Assembly (NCBI GenBank): GCA_900095095.1
Contig: FMBT01000321.1
Location: 186,001 to 250,000 of the forward strand
Direction: 5' to 3'
DNA: 64,000 nt
From: Fragilariopsis cylindrus CCMP1102
Taxonomy: Eukaryota; Bacillariophyta; Bacillariophyceae; Bacillariales; Bacillariaceae
Translations under genes and position numbers: made by a program
Shown here: positions 22,793 through 35,700 of the stretch, piece after piece
Layout: the number at the start of each line of letters is the position of its first letter
Numbering within the stretch: the stretch's first letter is position 1
Notes under the pieces: generated by a model
Seen by the model: the letters and a program-made list of their open reading frames with translations, nothing else
The model's database searches: none
Told to the model about the DNA's origin: nothing

Positions 22793-24036
22793 ACAGTAGT
22801 AGCTATTAAACATACACAACAAGAACAGGAACAGAATTCTTCATCGTCGTCTCCTTCACCTTCATCACCTGTACGAGAAGAATCTGCCACTACTATTGAA
22901 ATGGAAATGACGACAGCAGCACCAAAAGAAGATGGCGCAACAGCAACATCAAAATCGGTTTCTACTACGGAGAAGGATCCTCTTCTTTCTACTAAAAAGA
23001 AGATGAGCAGTCGTAGTAGTAGTAGTAGTAGTAGTGTTGACAACAAAACACCACCAAAATCATCATCAGCATCAGCATCATCAGCAGCATCAGTATCAGC
23101 TCCATCACCTATGCCACCGCCACCGCCACCATCTCGTAGTAGTCCTTTCCCCGCGACAACTCAATCCAGAGTAAGAAGTACTCCTACTCCTTCTAGTAGT
23201 AGTAGTAATGTCAGTAGTAGCAGTAGTAATAAACTATCCTCCTCTCGACACCACCACCGAAGTGAAGAGTATCGTGGTGGTGGAGAAACAGCAACATCCA
23301 CGGAAGTAATAGAAAAAAAATTACCGAAACAACCACGAAGACGAACTTCCACACATCAGAGACGATCACCACCCCCAAAACAATCATCGGATACTACTAC
23401 TACTAGTAGTAGTAGTACTACGAATCCTCCTAATCACAACAGTGGGGGTGGTGGTGGTAGTGGTGGTATTGTATCCGAAGAAGAATTATTAGCAGCAACC
23501 TCCGCCGCAAAATCCGCTGTTAGTAAGAAACAACAACATCCACATAAACATCGATCTATTAGTAGTTCTTCCAATCATCATCCTAAGAATCATCATCACA
23601 AGAAACGTACAACAACATCCGTTTTATCATCGGATAGTAGAAATAATAATAGCAACGATGATGATGATGAGGATGAGGATGAGGATGATCTTTCTTCGTC
23701 GGAAGATGAATTAGATATTTTAGTTGCAGCCTCGGATGATCGCAGCAGCAGCAAAAAGGATGATGATAATAATAATCGTAATCGTAATCGTAAATCATCT
23801 TCTTCTCGATCCAAGAACAAGAGCCACCATAATAAAAATAGACAGGTGCGATCTCCACAACAACAACAACAACAACAACAACAACGGATTGATGATGATC
23901 ATGATGATAATGATGGTCCATCTGCTGAATTGCGGTTATCGTCGTCATCGTCTCCTCCTTCTGCTGTTCCTCCTCGCAACGATTCATTAATGACGACGAG
24001 CATATTCGATGATTCATCAGCTCAATTCGATTACAA

Positions 24037-24082
<46 letters not shown>

Positions 24083-27000
24083 GAAACTACTAAGGTCGAT
24101 AAAGCAGTAGCTCGAGCTGGTTTCACCACTACTGCTATTACTACTAGTAGTAGTAGTGCAGCGGCATTAGAATCGGAGTTTGATACTAGCTTTTCAACAG
24201 ATGATCTTGGATCGTTTCCTGCAACAAGAACTACAACAACAACGACACCTACCAAAGAGAAATGTAATCCATTTGGAGTAGAAGTAGCTCGAGCTGCTGA
24301 TTTCACCACTACTACTACTAGTAGTAGTACAGCAGCGGCATTAGAATCGGAGTTTGATACTAGCTTTTCCACAGATTTTGGATCGTTTCCTGCCACAACA
24401 ACAACAACAACAACAACGATACCTACAAAAGATAATAAAAGTAATCCATTTACAGTAGATGACGATGACGATGGTGGTGGTGCGGATTACGAACCTCCAT
24501 CATTTGCTAACGCCGACTTTCGTGGTTCGAAGTCAACAGCATCATCATCATCAACATCAAAATCAACTCCACTTTCAAAAACACTTCCAACTACAACTAA
24601 AATAATGTATGACAAATCACCGATAGGAAAACCACCTATTAATCAAGTCGAATCGTCATCGATAAAGATCAAATGGATAGCACCACGTCCGAATGTGATT
24701 TTATCATCATCAATAAAAAATAATAAAATACCATCCCCTGTGTCCAATCCATTGAATGGAAATTTAATTGTTTGTAAACATTCCTTTTCGTCGTCGTCGT
24801 CAACATCCTCGTATGATATTTTAGAATGGAATCCTCAAAATCAAACTCAAATTACTGGTACCTCTATTTTAACGAAGGAATTGATAAACAAAATCGTACA
24901 AAAGTATCATGTCACACCTGGTGCTGTGGATAATATTTGGGCTATTCGTGCTGGTGTACATCAAGCAAAGAATGGGTATGAACGTGTACGGGTAGCAGCA
25001 TTAATTGATTTAACTATACTAGGTGATCGTAACAAAGAAGTATTACGTGTCATCGCTATTTGGCATTGGGGATACAGTGATGAAAGTAGTAATAGCGGTG
25101 GTGGTGGTGGTGAAAATAATCCAATTCAATTACAATCGGTACTTAGTCCACCGAGTGGATCAGATTTTACGTACGATACAGAATCGTTATTAGTTTGTGA
25201 TGGTTGTATCTTTGTTGCCGGTGCCTCTACTAAGGGACCATGTGTCTTTTTAAGTAAACCAAATGTGAGAGAGACATGGTCGGCGAATTTTATCGGTAAA
25301 AATACAGATTATCGTATTGCACATATGGCAATAGCAACCTGTCCAAAAAGTCCTCTAGATCCGGATAGTGGCGGTGGTAAAGATAACGATGACAGCAGTG
25401 GTGCAGAGCGTCTTCCATACATGGCTATCGCTTTGACCGACGGTAGTTTGAGTTTATGGACGTATGAGGCGGCCACAAAGTTGAATGGAAAGACAACAGA
25501 GACTGTCCGAAGACTACTCTTCCCACTTTGCCGCCTCGATTCTACAAAGGCGCTGAAGACGTGTGCAACTACATCGTGGGGTGCCAAAGACTATCAATCG
25601 CTGAAGGAAAAACAATCCTCGGAAACTACTGCTACTACTGATAGTAAGGATGACGGAGTAGGATATTGTACGCATTTGGAATGGGTTCCATACCGTTTAT
25701 CATCATACAAGCAATTACTCTTATTGGCCGCATCCTTTCAAGGTGCGCTCTGCTTATACCACATAGCCTTACCAAAGATTCAAGACAAAAATGGTGGCGG
25801 TAGTTCATCCAAGCGAGGATCGTACGTTGATATCAAGGCACCGACGGAAAAGACAACTCTTAGTCAAACATTTACTATCAAACCATTCTGTCTTTCCAAA
25901 TGGACATCGATGCATCATAAATCATCATGCTCCTTTGTAGATTTAGGTCCACACGTACCTCCTAGCTTGGTGGTCCTATTGACTGGACTGAAGACAAATT
26001 CGGAATATGCTCGAATGGCATTAGTAACTTGCCCATTGCCAGCGTATAGAGGGAGCAAAAGTAGCAAGAACTCAGGAGGAGGAAGAGGAGAAGAAGATCA
26101 ACTTGCTTTCCATATCTGGGATACAAACGAATGGACAAAACGATTATCTCATCTACCCCGTGGTCTGATAACATCGACATTGCACAGAACTCGAGGTATT
26201 TTGTATTATACCGATACGACCGTTCAAGAAATTGAACATCGCACCAACACTCGTTTTTTACCATATGTTCAAAATGGAAGCATTCCCGCCGGTCTTACAA
26301 ATAGTGGAACAAATTATTGGTGTGATAGTAGCACGTCGGCTGGGGTGGGAGTCTTAAGTATATACACTACATTTCATTGTGAACGATACAAATCTACGTC
26401 GTCATTGTCATCAGATTCGTCTGCACCAGCTTTGTTAGAATGGACGTCACCTAGCCGTCGGCATTGGCTGGTTCAAACATTTTCCGGAGATTCAAAGGAA
26501 TCAAAGTATAATGATGTTATTGATGGAAGCAAAAGCAGCAGTACACGCGTTCGAGAAGAAAAGGAAAACGACGATATCGTTTTGGGGGGATCACAATCGA
26601 TCGTCATGTGCGAGCTTGTGACACGACCAAAGATACAAAAATTGTACCCCTATCGCATTTCGCGAAATCCTTTCTCAGGAGGGGAGGGATCGAAGTATAA
26701 TAGGGCTACTTGTACGCAGCATATAGCTGTTTGGTTTCGTCCGTTGTATGGTAATTCCGAACCGGAGAACATTGGACTAGTCGAAAAAGATACACAAGAT
26801 GGGAGGTATTGTTTAATACAATTGATTGAAGGACGCGATATGGTATTCTTACCAAATCAAAACCCTTTGGTAGAAGATGACGGAACAAGTACAACTATTA
26901 GCAACGATACGATAGGTACAAGTATACCTCAAGCACTAATTGTTAGTCGCAACGGAGGCTCAGTTTCACTGTGGCGAAGAAATGGTACGAGTGATACTCT

Positions 27001-30000
27001 CAAGTCCCCGTGGCAGGAAGTTCCTGGTACGTCCTACCGACCGATTTTGGGCATGGAGAAAGAAAATTCGAAATCACTAGAAGACTTTGTGGAATTTCGG
27101 CAATTCGTTGTGACTCGTTTTCAGGACCAAGTTTCCCTACTGGCAGTTGCGTCAGGCTCCGGATCCAACAGCAAGTGTTGTCTCATTGCTGGCCACCTAG
27201 TTTCAAAAGGTGATCCGGTTTGGTCTTCACTGTTACCGAATGTAAAAGAGGATCCGGTATTGTGGCTCGATGAACGAGAACAGGTTTCTCTTGTGGTGCC
27301 TCTTCCTAGTGAAGGCTCTATTAGAGGAGGATTTGGTGTTGCTACGACGCAAAGAATCTTTATTCTATCACCGGATCTCAATATCATGGCTGCGATTGAA
27401 AGTTTTCCACCTCCTGGATCTTTGGTACCGATGGGATCGTATACAGTGGCGTATTGTTCTCATGGCGACCATAAGGTTCGATATCTCAGTGGTTTACCAG
27501 ATCATACTGGAAGATCTGGCATAATCGCTAGTATTTCGGTTCCAATTCCAAGTTACTATACAATGTTTTTGGTTGCTATTAGACCGGATCGATTCATATA
27601 CAATACTTTTCACAATGGAACCCGTTTAGTAGAACGAGGGCAATCGACTAACTCATTTTCGTTACCTCTAGCTATTACCCGACCTTCTCTACTTTTGGAG
27701 CCGATGGTTGCTAATGCCATAGCCTTAGGAGGGAATAAGACTTCTGCGCAACCTTTTCTAAGAGCAATCTTCGAAAAGTTTGGTAGGAAGGTTGCTACCA
27801 TGTCGCATGGCGAGGGTGAGGGCATCGGAAATTACGGTGCTGGAATGACTTCACAGGTCTTCGAGCTATTGGAATACTATAATCTAAAACCAGCAGCATC
27901 GTGGCTACTCACAGGAATAGTTGACTTTGATCGATCGGCGAATAGTCGATTACTACCCTCACACTTACCAATTACGGCTAAAATGAAGGCTGCGTTCGAT
28001 ACCGATACCCATTTACATCTTATCGCAAACGGAGATCAGTACCTAACAGAATACGTGAAATCTCCTGACAACAACATGTCATGCATGTTGCCGCGTCCAA
28101 GCGATCCAGTAGCTGCTTTGTGTCAACAATCTGCGGAGGACGCTATCAAGGACGGCAGATTTGTAGATGCTGTCAAAATGCTAGATATTGTAGGGACTCA
28201 ATCTACCGACGCAATTATTCTTCAATTATCCTTGGCATTGCAATTGGATCCATCGAAAGATGTTTGGCCTGTTATCGACTCTCTTTATCAACACAATTCT
28301 CAAACGAGAATTGCACCATCTGCGGTCGCATCGCTTGCAGCACTTGCCTCGGAACTTAAGAAAGGCAAGGCACCATCTAATGAGTTCACTCAGCAATGGA
28401 TACAGTCACTTGCGCCATCCGTTCAACGGAGTAGAAAGAGCGGAAGGCACCGATCTCGTATTATAGGCGAGTCCTCACTCTCCACGGTCGGAGCAAAGGA
28501 TCAGATTAATGGTAAAATTTTCTTAAAAGAATTTCCGGAATCCAAATTAGTATGGAATGAAGGACCCAATCGTGAGAAAGAGAATTTATTGATGCTGGAT
28601 CATATTCAAGAGTGGTTTGGTCGTTCTCGTCCGATAATTTTAGGAAAAGAAGGAGCACAGAGTGCCGAGGAAAGAGGTGCTTCGACATTGGCGGGCATTT
28701 TGCATTCCAATGACGACGATGACGAGGACGACGATTCCTTTGGAGGCGAAAACGATGACGATTTTAAGGATGGTTGGGTAGATGGAATTGGTGAAGGGTT
28801 GAAAGGTAATTTCTATTTTTCTCTTGAATTCGATGATAACATAATCTACGTTACAAGTATAAGAGTTTTCTAACAACTTGTTTATTTCAATTTTCGTTCT
28901 TGCTCCTTTTACATTCCACACATTTTATGCAGACGAAGATAAACTGTCAGCCTACTTTCGATTCTCCGAGGGCGAAGATGAGGATGCGGAAAAACGAGAA
29001 GGATTCTGTGACATCACAAAATTCGAGAACACCGCTGTTGTTGTAGGAAATACCGATTCTTTCATCCTCCAAGAGTCGACGTCTAGTGTTGACGAAGGCG
29101 AAAATGGAAAAGTCAAAGCTCTATATGATTTAGTGTTCGAGAAATCTGGTGTAGGACACGCATCTGCATTAGTAATTCCTTCTCCTCGTACGTTGTCTTT
29201 CTACTTTGTCTGTCTGCTTCTCTTTCTCTTTGTATGAATGCTTTATCATATTGTTACGCCGATTGGTCTTTTATTTAAATTTTCATCTAACTTTTTTAAT
29301 TGCTGCTCCTTCATTTTCCAATTTTCTACATTCGGTAGGCGGAGGCAGCTTAGATTTAGGTCTAATGCATGGACCCGACCATATATCGAGACAAAAATGC
29401 ACAATTGAATTTTGGGTATGGGTACCAGAAACTATTAAAAAAGAAATCATTTTGGTTCGTAGAACTTTTGGATCATCAGCAGATGATTTCGACAATGTTT
29501 GCAAAGCGACCAACAAAAGCAATGTATTGTGGGAACTTGGCCTGAAAACGAATGGCGAATTAGAGTTCCGAACAATTGCGGGAAAATCCATCAAGACGAA
29601 ACCTAAAGAAAAGAGCGACGATGACGACAATGATGATCCAACAAGTACCATTCATTTCTCTCGATGGAATCATATATGTATCATTATGAAGCAAGAATCA
29701 ATTACCAGTTCTATAGTCTCGCTGCTTGCCAGGGGCATGGAAAAAGCAAATTCGAGCTCTCTCAGTTTCTCGCCGCCAGGTTTTGAAGTAGATGACTTCT
29801 CTGGTGCGTCGGCGTTAGATCCGATGCTTGAAAATTCGCACTTAATATATGGACTTAATCACCCAAAAGGCTTCAGGATGACAGAGTTAAGAGTTTGGGC
29901 TTTAGAAAGAAAGAAGGACGATATCAGGGCGCTGATGACAGAATATCTTGAATGCGCAGAGATAAAGAGAAAGTTCAAAGTAAAAATTAAGAAGAAGGGT

Positions 30001-31963
30001 GGGAACGAAAAGGGCACAGGAATCAATCTTGCTCTCCCAAAAGGTGGACTATTAGCACCTCCTGGAGGCCTTAAATCATCTAGTGAGGGTAAACGTCGAT
30101 CCAATCCTACCAAGAAGTTTGGACTGCTTGCACCTCCGAAACATAGCAAGGAAGATAGTCCAGTCAAAATATCCGAAACACCACCAAAAGAAGGTACCAC
30201 ATTTGGTACCAGCGGGTTTAGTAACAGTTTTGGAGGTTTCGGGGAATCTCCTACTGCAAGAGCAGCTGTGACGACACCAGTTTCGTTTGCGGGTTCTGAT
30301 GGTTTTGGAGGGCGAATGAGTGGTAGCACATTTGATAGTGAACTGCACGGCGAAAATTTGTTACTTGCATCTCCTGATAGTCGTGCTGATAACACACCCT
30401 TTCAAGAAGGTATCGATGAGGCTATGGATGAAGATAGACTGGACGAAGAAGAAGAAGAACCGATTGAAATTTCACCACTTTGGGAAAGTGCAATCCCACT
30501 TTCTGAACAAGTCCGTTCGTCAGCTGCTGCAGCACTGATCCGAGGACCACCCGCAACGCGCCATTTGGGAGGAAATAGAGGCGGATTACCCGATTATCGC
30601 GAATTGGATCGTTTCGGAGTTGGTGCAATATCAATATGTGGATCCGAAAAGACTATTGTTTGGCGAGATAATCAAGTGCCGCCCGGTCTTACATACCCCA
30701 TTGGTGCAAGTGGGGCTATTGTTAGTGACCAAATGGACGGAGACGGTAGCGAGTTTTTGTGCTGTTTCATGGCAAAAGACAAACGCATGGTTGTTTTTGA
30801 ATTATCGACACGAACTGTTGTCGTTGAGCTTCAAATGACGACGAAACTTAACTACTGGAGATTTCTACCACCAGAAGCCGGCGAAGATACGTTATGTTTC
30901 ATGCTAATTACACCCGTTGGTGGCTTTCACTGGATGCCACTGGACGAATCTCCTCGTCCCCGTCAGGTTTGGAAACGTGGCGACGAATTACAAGGCAAGA
31001 AGATTGTTTGTTATGAGGAAGGTGGTACGAATGGATATGATGGACCGGATATGCTTTCTAAGGTGGGGTTGCTTTTGGCGACTGATTCTGTGGACGCTGT
31101 CGGGGGAGGTAATCTCGAGGCTTGGCTCGTACCGATATGTGGCGATTCACAAGCTATCTGTGCTTCTTCGTAAGTACCACATGGATTGAAGTCGCTCCTT
31201 GTGTTTTTGCTTTGCTTTGCTTGCTCTTAGTGTTGTAAAATTACTGATGATCTCACTTTCATATTTATTTTATCTTACTCTATTGTTATCTACTGTATCG
31301 CTATCATCTCAAAAACAAACCCATAATGAAAAAGTGACACCTTGGGTGCCTGTCTTTGCCAACCACCTGGTATGGAATACGAACCATTCATGCCTTTGAT
31401 GTTGTTTGTTGTAGAAGAACACAATGAATTAATCGTTTGCGTCTCTGCTATTACGGAGGATGGCGACGATTCTATTGCCATCACCGATGTCATGACCGAT
31501 GCCTTGATCGAACAGGGTCCGTATCATTCTTTTGATTTTGAACCTCCTACACTTGCAATGGGTACGTGTACCTTATCACTACATCGAAATTAAAATCCAA
31601 ATCACGGATAAAGTTTTACAGTTACCTTTTTTGTTTTTGCCAAAGTAACACCACAAACTCATTTGTTACTTTTTGCAATACCATATATTATGAAATTTAG
31701 GAACGTATCCTGAAATTTTATGTTGTTCATTGGGTACGACCGTGGTTGTTATCGTCCGTCGTAAAGGTCTTGTTATTGCATATGAATTAGCAGAAACTGG
31801 TCTTGAATTGATCGCACAAGAAAATGTTGGTCATTACGTTGTCGATGCTGTTATGAGATATTCTGCTGTTGAAGGTGGAGCAGAAATTGTATTATTGATG
31901 TCAGATTCAGACAATCGTCGTGATGGACGGGTTGGAACATTTTGTTTCCGTGCAGCTTGTTAA
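22388..31963 (+). CDS. 2997-aa propeller/LamG protein with NPF motifs, five exons
   Basis: Exons are 22388-28805, 28933-29187, 29339-31169, 31335-31561 and 31701-31963. All four introns (127, 151, 165 and 139 bp) are GT-AG and the phases fit, giving 8994 coding bases. The ATG at 22388 (MDPQLAKLMARRRRAA) is chosen over upstream TTG codons. The N-terminal about 750 residues are disordered (Ser, Asp, Asn and His runs, proline tracts). A tandem duplication at about residues 570-690 repeats ALESEFDTSFSTD...GSFPAT, with NPF motifs (NPFGV, NPFTV). A beta-propeller-like region follows from about 760, then a helical part to about 2140. A LamG/ConA-like domain spans about 2228-2425 (CTIEFWVWVPE ... RMTELRVWALERKKDDI), and the C-terminus looks like a second propeller. 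NPF and DxF motifs bind endocytic adaptors, so a membrane-trafficking scaffold is possible. I do not recognise a named family. Confidence 0.85.
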
Positions 31964-32519
31964 AAATAAGCAAAAGCAAGTAAATATAAAAACACGCATG
32001 GAGTTACTGCTGTTTTTGCCTTTGCTGTCTTCATCCATTACTTGGATTGAATATAATTATTTTCTGGATTCACACGGAAGAAACCGAGGTGATGCAACAA
32101 CGCATGTAATAGCATACACACTTCGTTGCACGAATCGAATCGACAACTCACAATTTTTTTGCATGAAATTTGTGACTCCATATAAGGTATCAAGTAAGTA
32201 TCTGTATTATAGTGATATATATATACATATATATATATATATATTGGAATAAAAATCGATCTATAGTTAACAAATTTTATTCCAAAATAAAAGCATCGTG
32301 TTTCCAAATAAATTCATGTACCGTAATACGGACTTGTGTATGTTATTTTTGTCGCATCGCGTACCGAAACAACTATTTCTCCTACGATTAAATATAGTAT
32401 AGTACTATGTTGAGTGTGTGCAGTGGTAAGAAAGTTAAGTTTAGTCATATTTATCTTCGTTATATATTTATGGATTTTAGTTGTAATATTACTTTTGGGA
32501 ACTAGCACCACTGGAAATG
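31964..32519. other. Spacer between the large gene and the wall-protein locus
   Basis: This is the 3' flank of the plus-strand 2997-aa gene. An (AT)n-type run sits near 32215-32243. No gene is supported; a short minus-strand frame here only extends the degraded fragment at 32520-32740. Confidence 0.5.
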
Positions 32520-32740
32520 GTGCAACATTTAATCTGAGGAAAGAACTTGGCGCAAAACTAGGCAGAGCACTAGGAACCTCACTCCGGATGGAACTTGGTG
32601 CGCCACTCGGATCAAAATTAGGGACAGAGCTGGGTGCACCAGTCGGTTCAAGACTTGGACAGGCAACTTCGTACGGGAAATTGCAAATTTGACTAATTTC
32701 ATCAAACAATGGAGGAGGATTCAATTGAAATTTTCTAATT
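32520..32740 (-). pseudogene. Degraded duplicate of chitin-binding tail plus PSxxPS repeats
   Basis: Just past the stop of the wall-protein gene, the minus strand encodes LFDEISQICNFPYEVACPS followed by SLEPTGAPSSVPNFDPSGAPSS and a few more PS repeats. This parallels the end of the neighbouring protein, LFDDRIQGCNFSDAVDCPS. The DNA is also alignable (CATTGTTTGATGA and TTGCAATTTC blocks in both). It has no start of its own and looks like the remnant of a tandem duplicate or of an older gene end. An alternative 3' exon of the neighbour is less likely. Confidence 0.6.
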
Positions 32741-32750
32741 AGGTTCAGAA

Positions 32751-35700
32751 CTAGGATCCACTCGGACAATCAACTGCATCCGAGAAATTGCAACCTTGGA
32801 TCCTATCATCAAACAATGTACCAGGACCGCAAGGAGTTAATGGTGTACCAATAAACCCATTGATACAGGTATAAAACTTCGTACATCCTTCAGCACCGTA
32901 TAATCGGTTATTTGCAAAGCCACTTGGACATGCAGGTGAACCACATACAGGTGGGCGCTCTCTACCTTTTACAGACATTTGGTAATTAAAACCAGCGCTA
33001 CCGCCATTGGTTCCCCACGCACCATTCTTACCATAGATTTCACCACCAAGATATTGTATATTCGAGCCCTGTTGAAAAGTATCCCATTCCAATCCAATAT
33101 TGACAATTTCATAGCGTGATGGATCTTTTGTCCCCGTGCAGAAACAGTAGGCATCACAACGTGTAAGATCAGGGTAATAGCCCTCTGGAACACCTGGACC
33201 ACAACTTGCCTCTACAGCATCCTTACTAACAAGTTGGCATTGACCAGCTCCCGTAATATTACAGCTATCAGGTTGAATACAGGAAAAACCGGTACCCTTA
33301 TCACCAGATGGAGTACCAGTTGGAGTACCAGTTGGAGTAAAAGTGCCGGATTTGCTCTTCTCGCCGGACTTGCTCTTATCTGATTTGCCTTTGCTCTTCT
33401 CGCCAGATTTGCTCTTCTCGCCGGACTTGCTCTTATCTGAGTTGCCTTTGCTCTTCTCGCCGGACTTGCTCTTATCTGATCTGCCTTTGCTCTTCTCGCC
33501 GGACTTGCTCTTATCTGATTTGCCTTTGCTCTTCTCGCCGGACTTGCTCTTATCTGAGGTGCCTTTGCTCTTCTCGCCGGACTTGCTCTTATCTGATCTG
33601 CCTTTGCTCTTCTCGCCGGACTTGCTCTTATCTGAGTTGCCTTTGCTCTTCTCGCCGGACTTGCTCTTATCTGATTTGCCTTTGCTCTTCTCCCCGGATT
33701 TGCTCTTCTCGCCGGACTTGCTCTTATCTGATTTGCCTTTGCTCTTCTCGCCGGATTTGCTCTTCTCGCCGGACTTGCTCTTATCTGATTTGCCTTTGCT
33801 CTTCTCGCCGGATTTGCTCTTCTCGCCGGACTTGCTCTTATCTGATTTGCCTTTGCTCTTCTCGCCGGATTTGCTCTTATCTGATTTGCCTTTGCTAGGA
33901 GTACCAGTTGGAGTACCAGTTGGAGTACCAGTTGGAGTACTAGTTGGAGTAAAGGATTGGCCAATAGGGGAAGAAATTGGAGAACTACTTGGAGAACTAC
34001 TTGGAGTACCACTTGGATCTTTACTTGGGGATATAGATGGTTCTGGTGTTGGTCTTCTCTGTGTTGGTGGGGGGGTTGGTGGATCTGTGGTATTTTCAGG
34101 ATCAGATGGTACTAATGATGGTTCACCGCTTGGATCAAAACTAGGTAAGTGACTTGGAATAGAACTTGGTAAGCCACTCGGATCAAAACTAGGAATAGAG
34201 CTAGGAGAATCAATCGGATCACCAGTTGGTTTATGACTTGGACTTGCGCTTGGAACAGAACTAGCACTCGGTTCAGAACTAGGAGAACCACTTGGATTAC
34301 CACTAGGAACAGAGCTAGGCAAAGGACTTCGATCACCAGTCGGATTAGCACTCGGCATAAAGCTGGGTTCCGAACTAGGGATAAAACTTGGTGCGCCACT
34401 AGGATAAAAACTAGGTAAGTGACTTGGAATAGAACTTGGTGAGCTACTCGGATCAAAACTAGGAACAGAGCTAGGAGAATCAATCGGATCACCAGTTGGT
34501 TTAAGACTTGGAATTGCGCTTGGAACAGAACTAGCACTCGGTTCAGAACTAGGAGAACCACTTGGATTACCACTAGGAACAGAGCTAGGCAAACGACTTC
34601 GATCACCAGTCGGATTAGCACTCGGAATAAAGCTGGGTTCCGAACTAGGGATAAAACTTGGTGCACCATTCGGATCAAAACTAGGTAATTGACTTGGAAT
34701 AGAACTTGGTGAGCTACTCGGATCAAAACTAGGAACAGAGCTAGGAGAATCAAGCGGATCACCAGTTGGTTTAAGACTTGGAATTGCGCTTGGAACAGAG
34801 CTAGGCAAAGCACTTGGATCACCACTAGGAACAGAACTGGGCAAAGCACTTCGATCACCAGTCGGATTAGCACTCGGCATAAAACTGGGTTCCGAACTAG
34901 GGATAAAACTTGGTGCGCCACTCGGATCAAAACTAGGGACAGAGCTAGGAGAATCAATCGGATCACCAGTTGGTTTAAGACTAAAACTTGGTGCACCACT
35001 CGGATCAAAACTAGGGACAGAGCTAGGAGAATCAACTGGATCACCAGTTGGTTTAAGACTTGGAATTGCGCTTGGAACAGAGCTAGGCAAAGCACTCTGA
35101 TCAGAACTAGGAGAACTGCTTGGATCACCACTTGGAAGACCACTAGGAACAGAGCTAGGCAAAGCACTTCGATCACCAGTCGGATTTGCACTCGGCATAA
35201 AGCTGGGTTCCGAACTAGGGATAAAACTTGGTGCACCACTAGGATAAAAACTAGGAACAGAGCTAGGAGAATCAATCGGATCACCAGTTGGTATAAGACT
35301 TGGAATTGCGCTTGGAATAGAGCTAGGCAAAGCACTTGGATCAGAACTAGGAGAACCACTTGGATCACCACTTGGAGGACTACTAGGAACAAAGCTAGGC
35401 AAAGCACTTGGATCACCAGTCGGATTTGCACTCGGCATAAAGCTGGGTTCCGAACTAGGAATATTACTTGGTGCACCGCTTGGAGCAAAACTAGGTAAGT
35501 GACTTGGAATAGAACTTGGTGTGCCACTCGGATCAAAACTAGGAACAGAGCTAGGAGAATCAATCGGACCACCAGTTGGTTCAAGACTTGGAATTGTGCT
35601 TGGAATAGAGCTAGGCAAAGCACTTGGATCAGAACTAGGAGGACCACTTGGATCACCACTTGGAGGACTACTAGGAACAAAGCTAGGCAAAGCACTTGGA

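Noticed and set aside
22357-23046. 229-codon minus-strand frame opposite the large gene
   Set aside because: It consists of Ser, Val and Gly runs antisense to Asp/Thr/Pro repeat codons; no independent features.
28806-28873. Stop codon at 28873 taken as the end of the large gene
   Set aside because: A GT-AG intron at 28806-28932 joins GEGLK to DEDKLSAYFRF in frame and three further introns continue the protein to 31963.
33343-34152. Long plus-strand open frame (about 269 codons, Leu/Ser/Asp-rich)
   Set aside because: It is the antisense shadow of the Lys/Ser repeat array on the minus strand; tandem repeats of a 12-codon unit keep other frames open.
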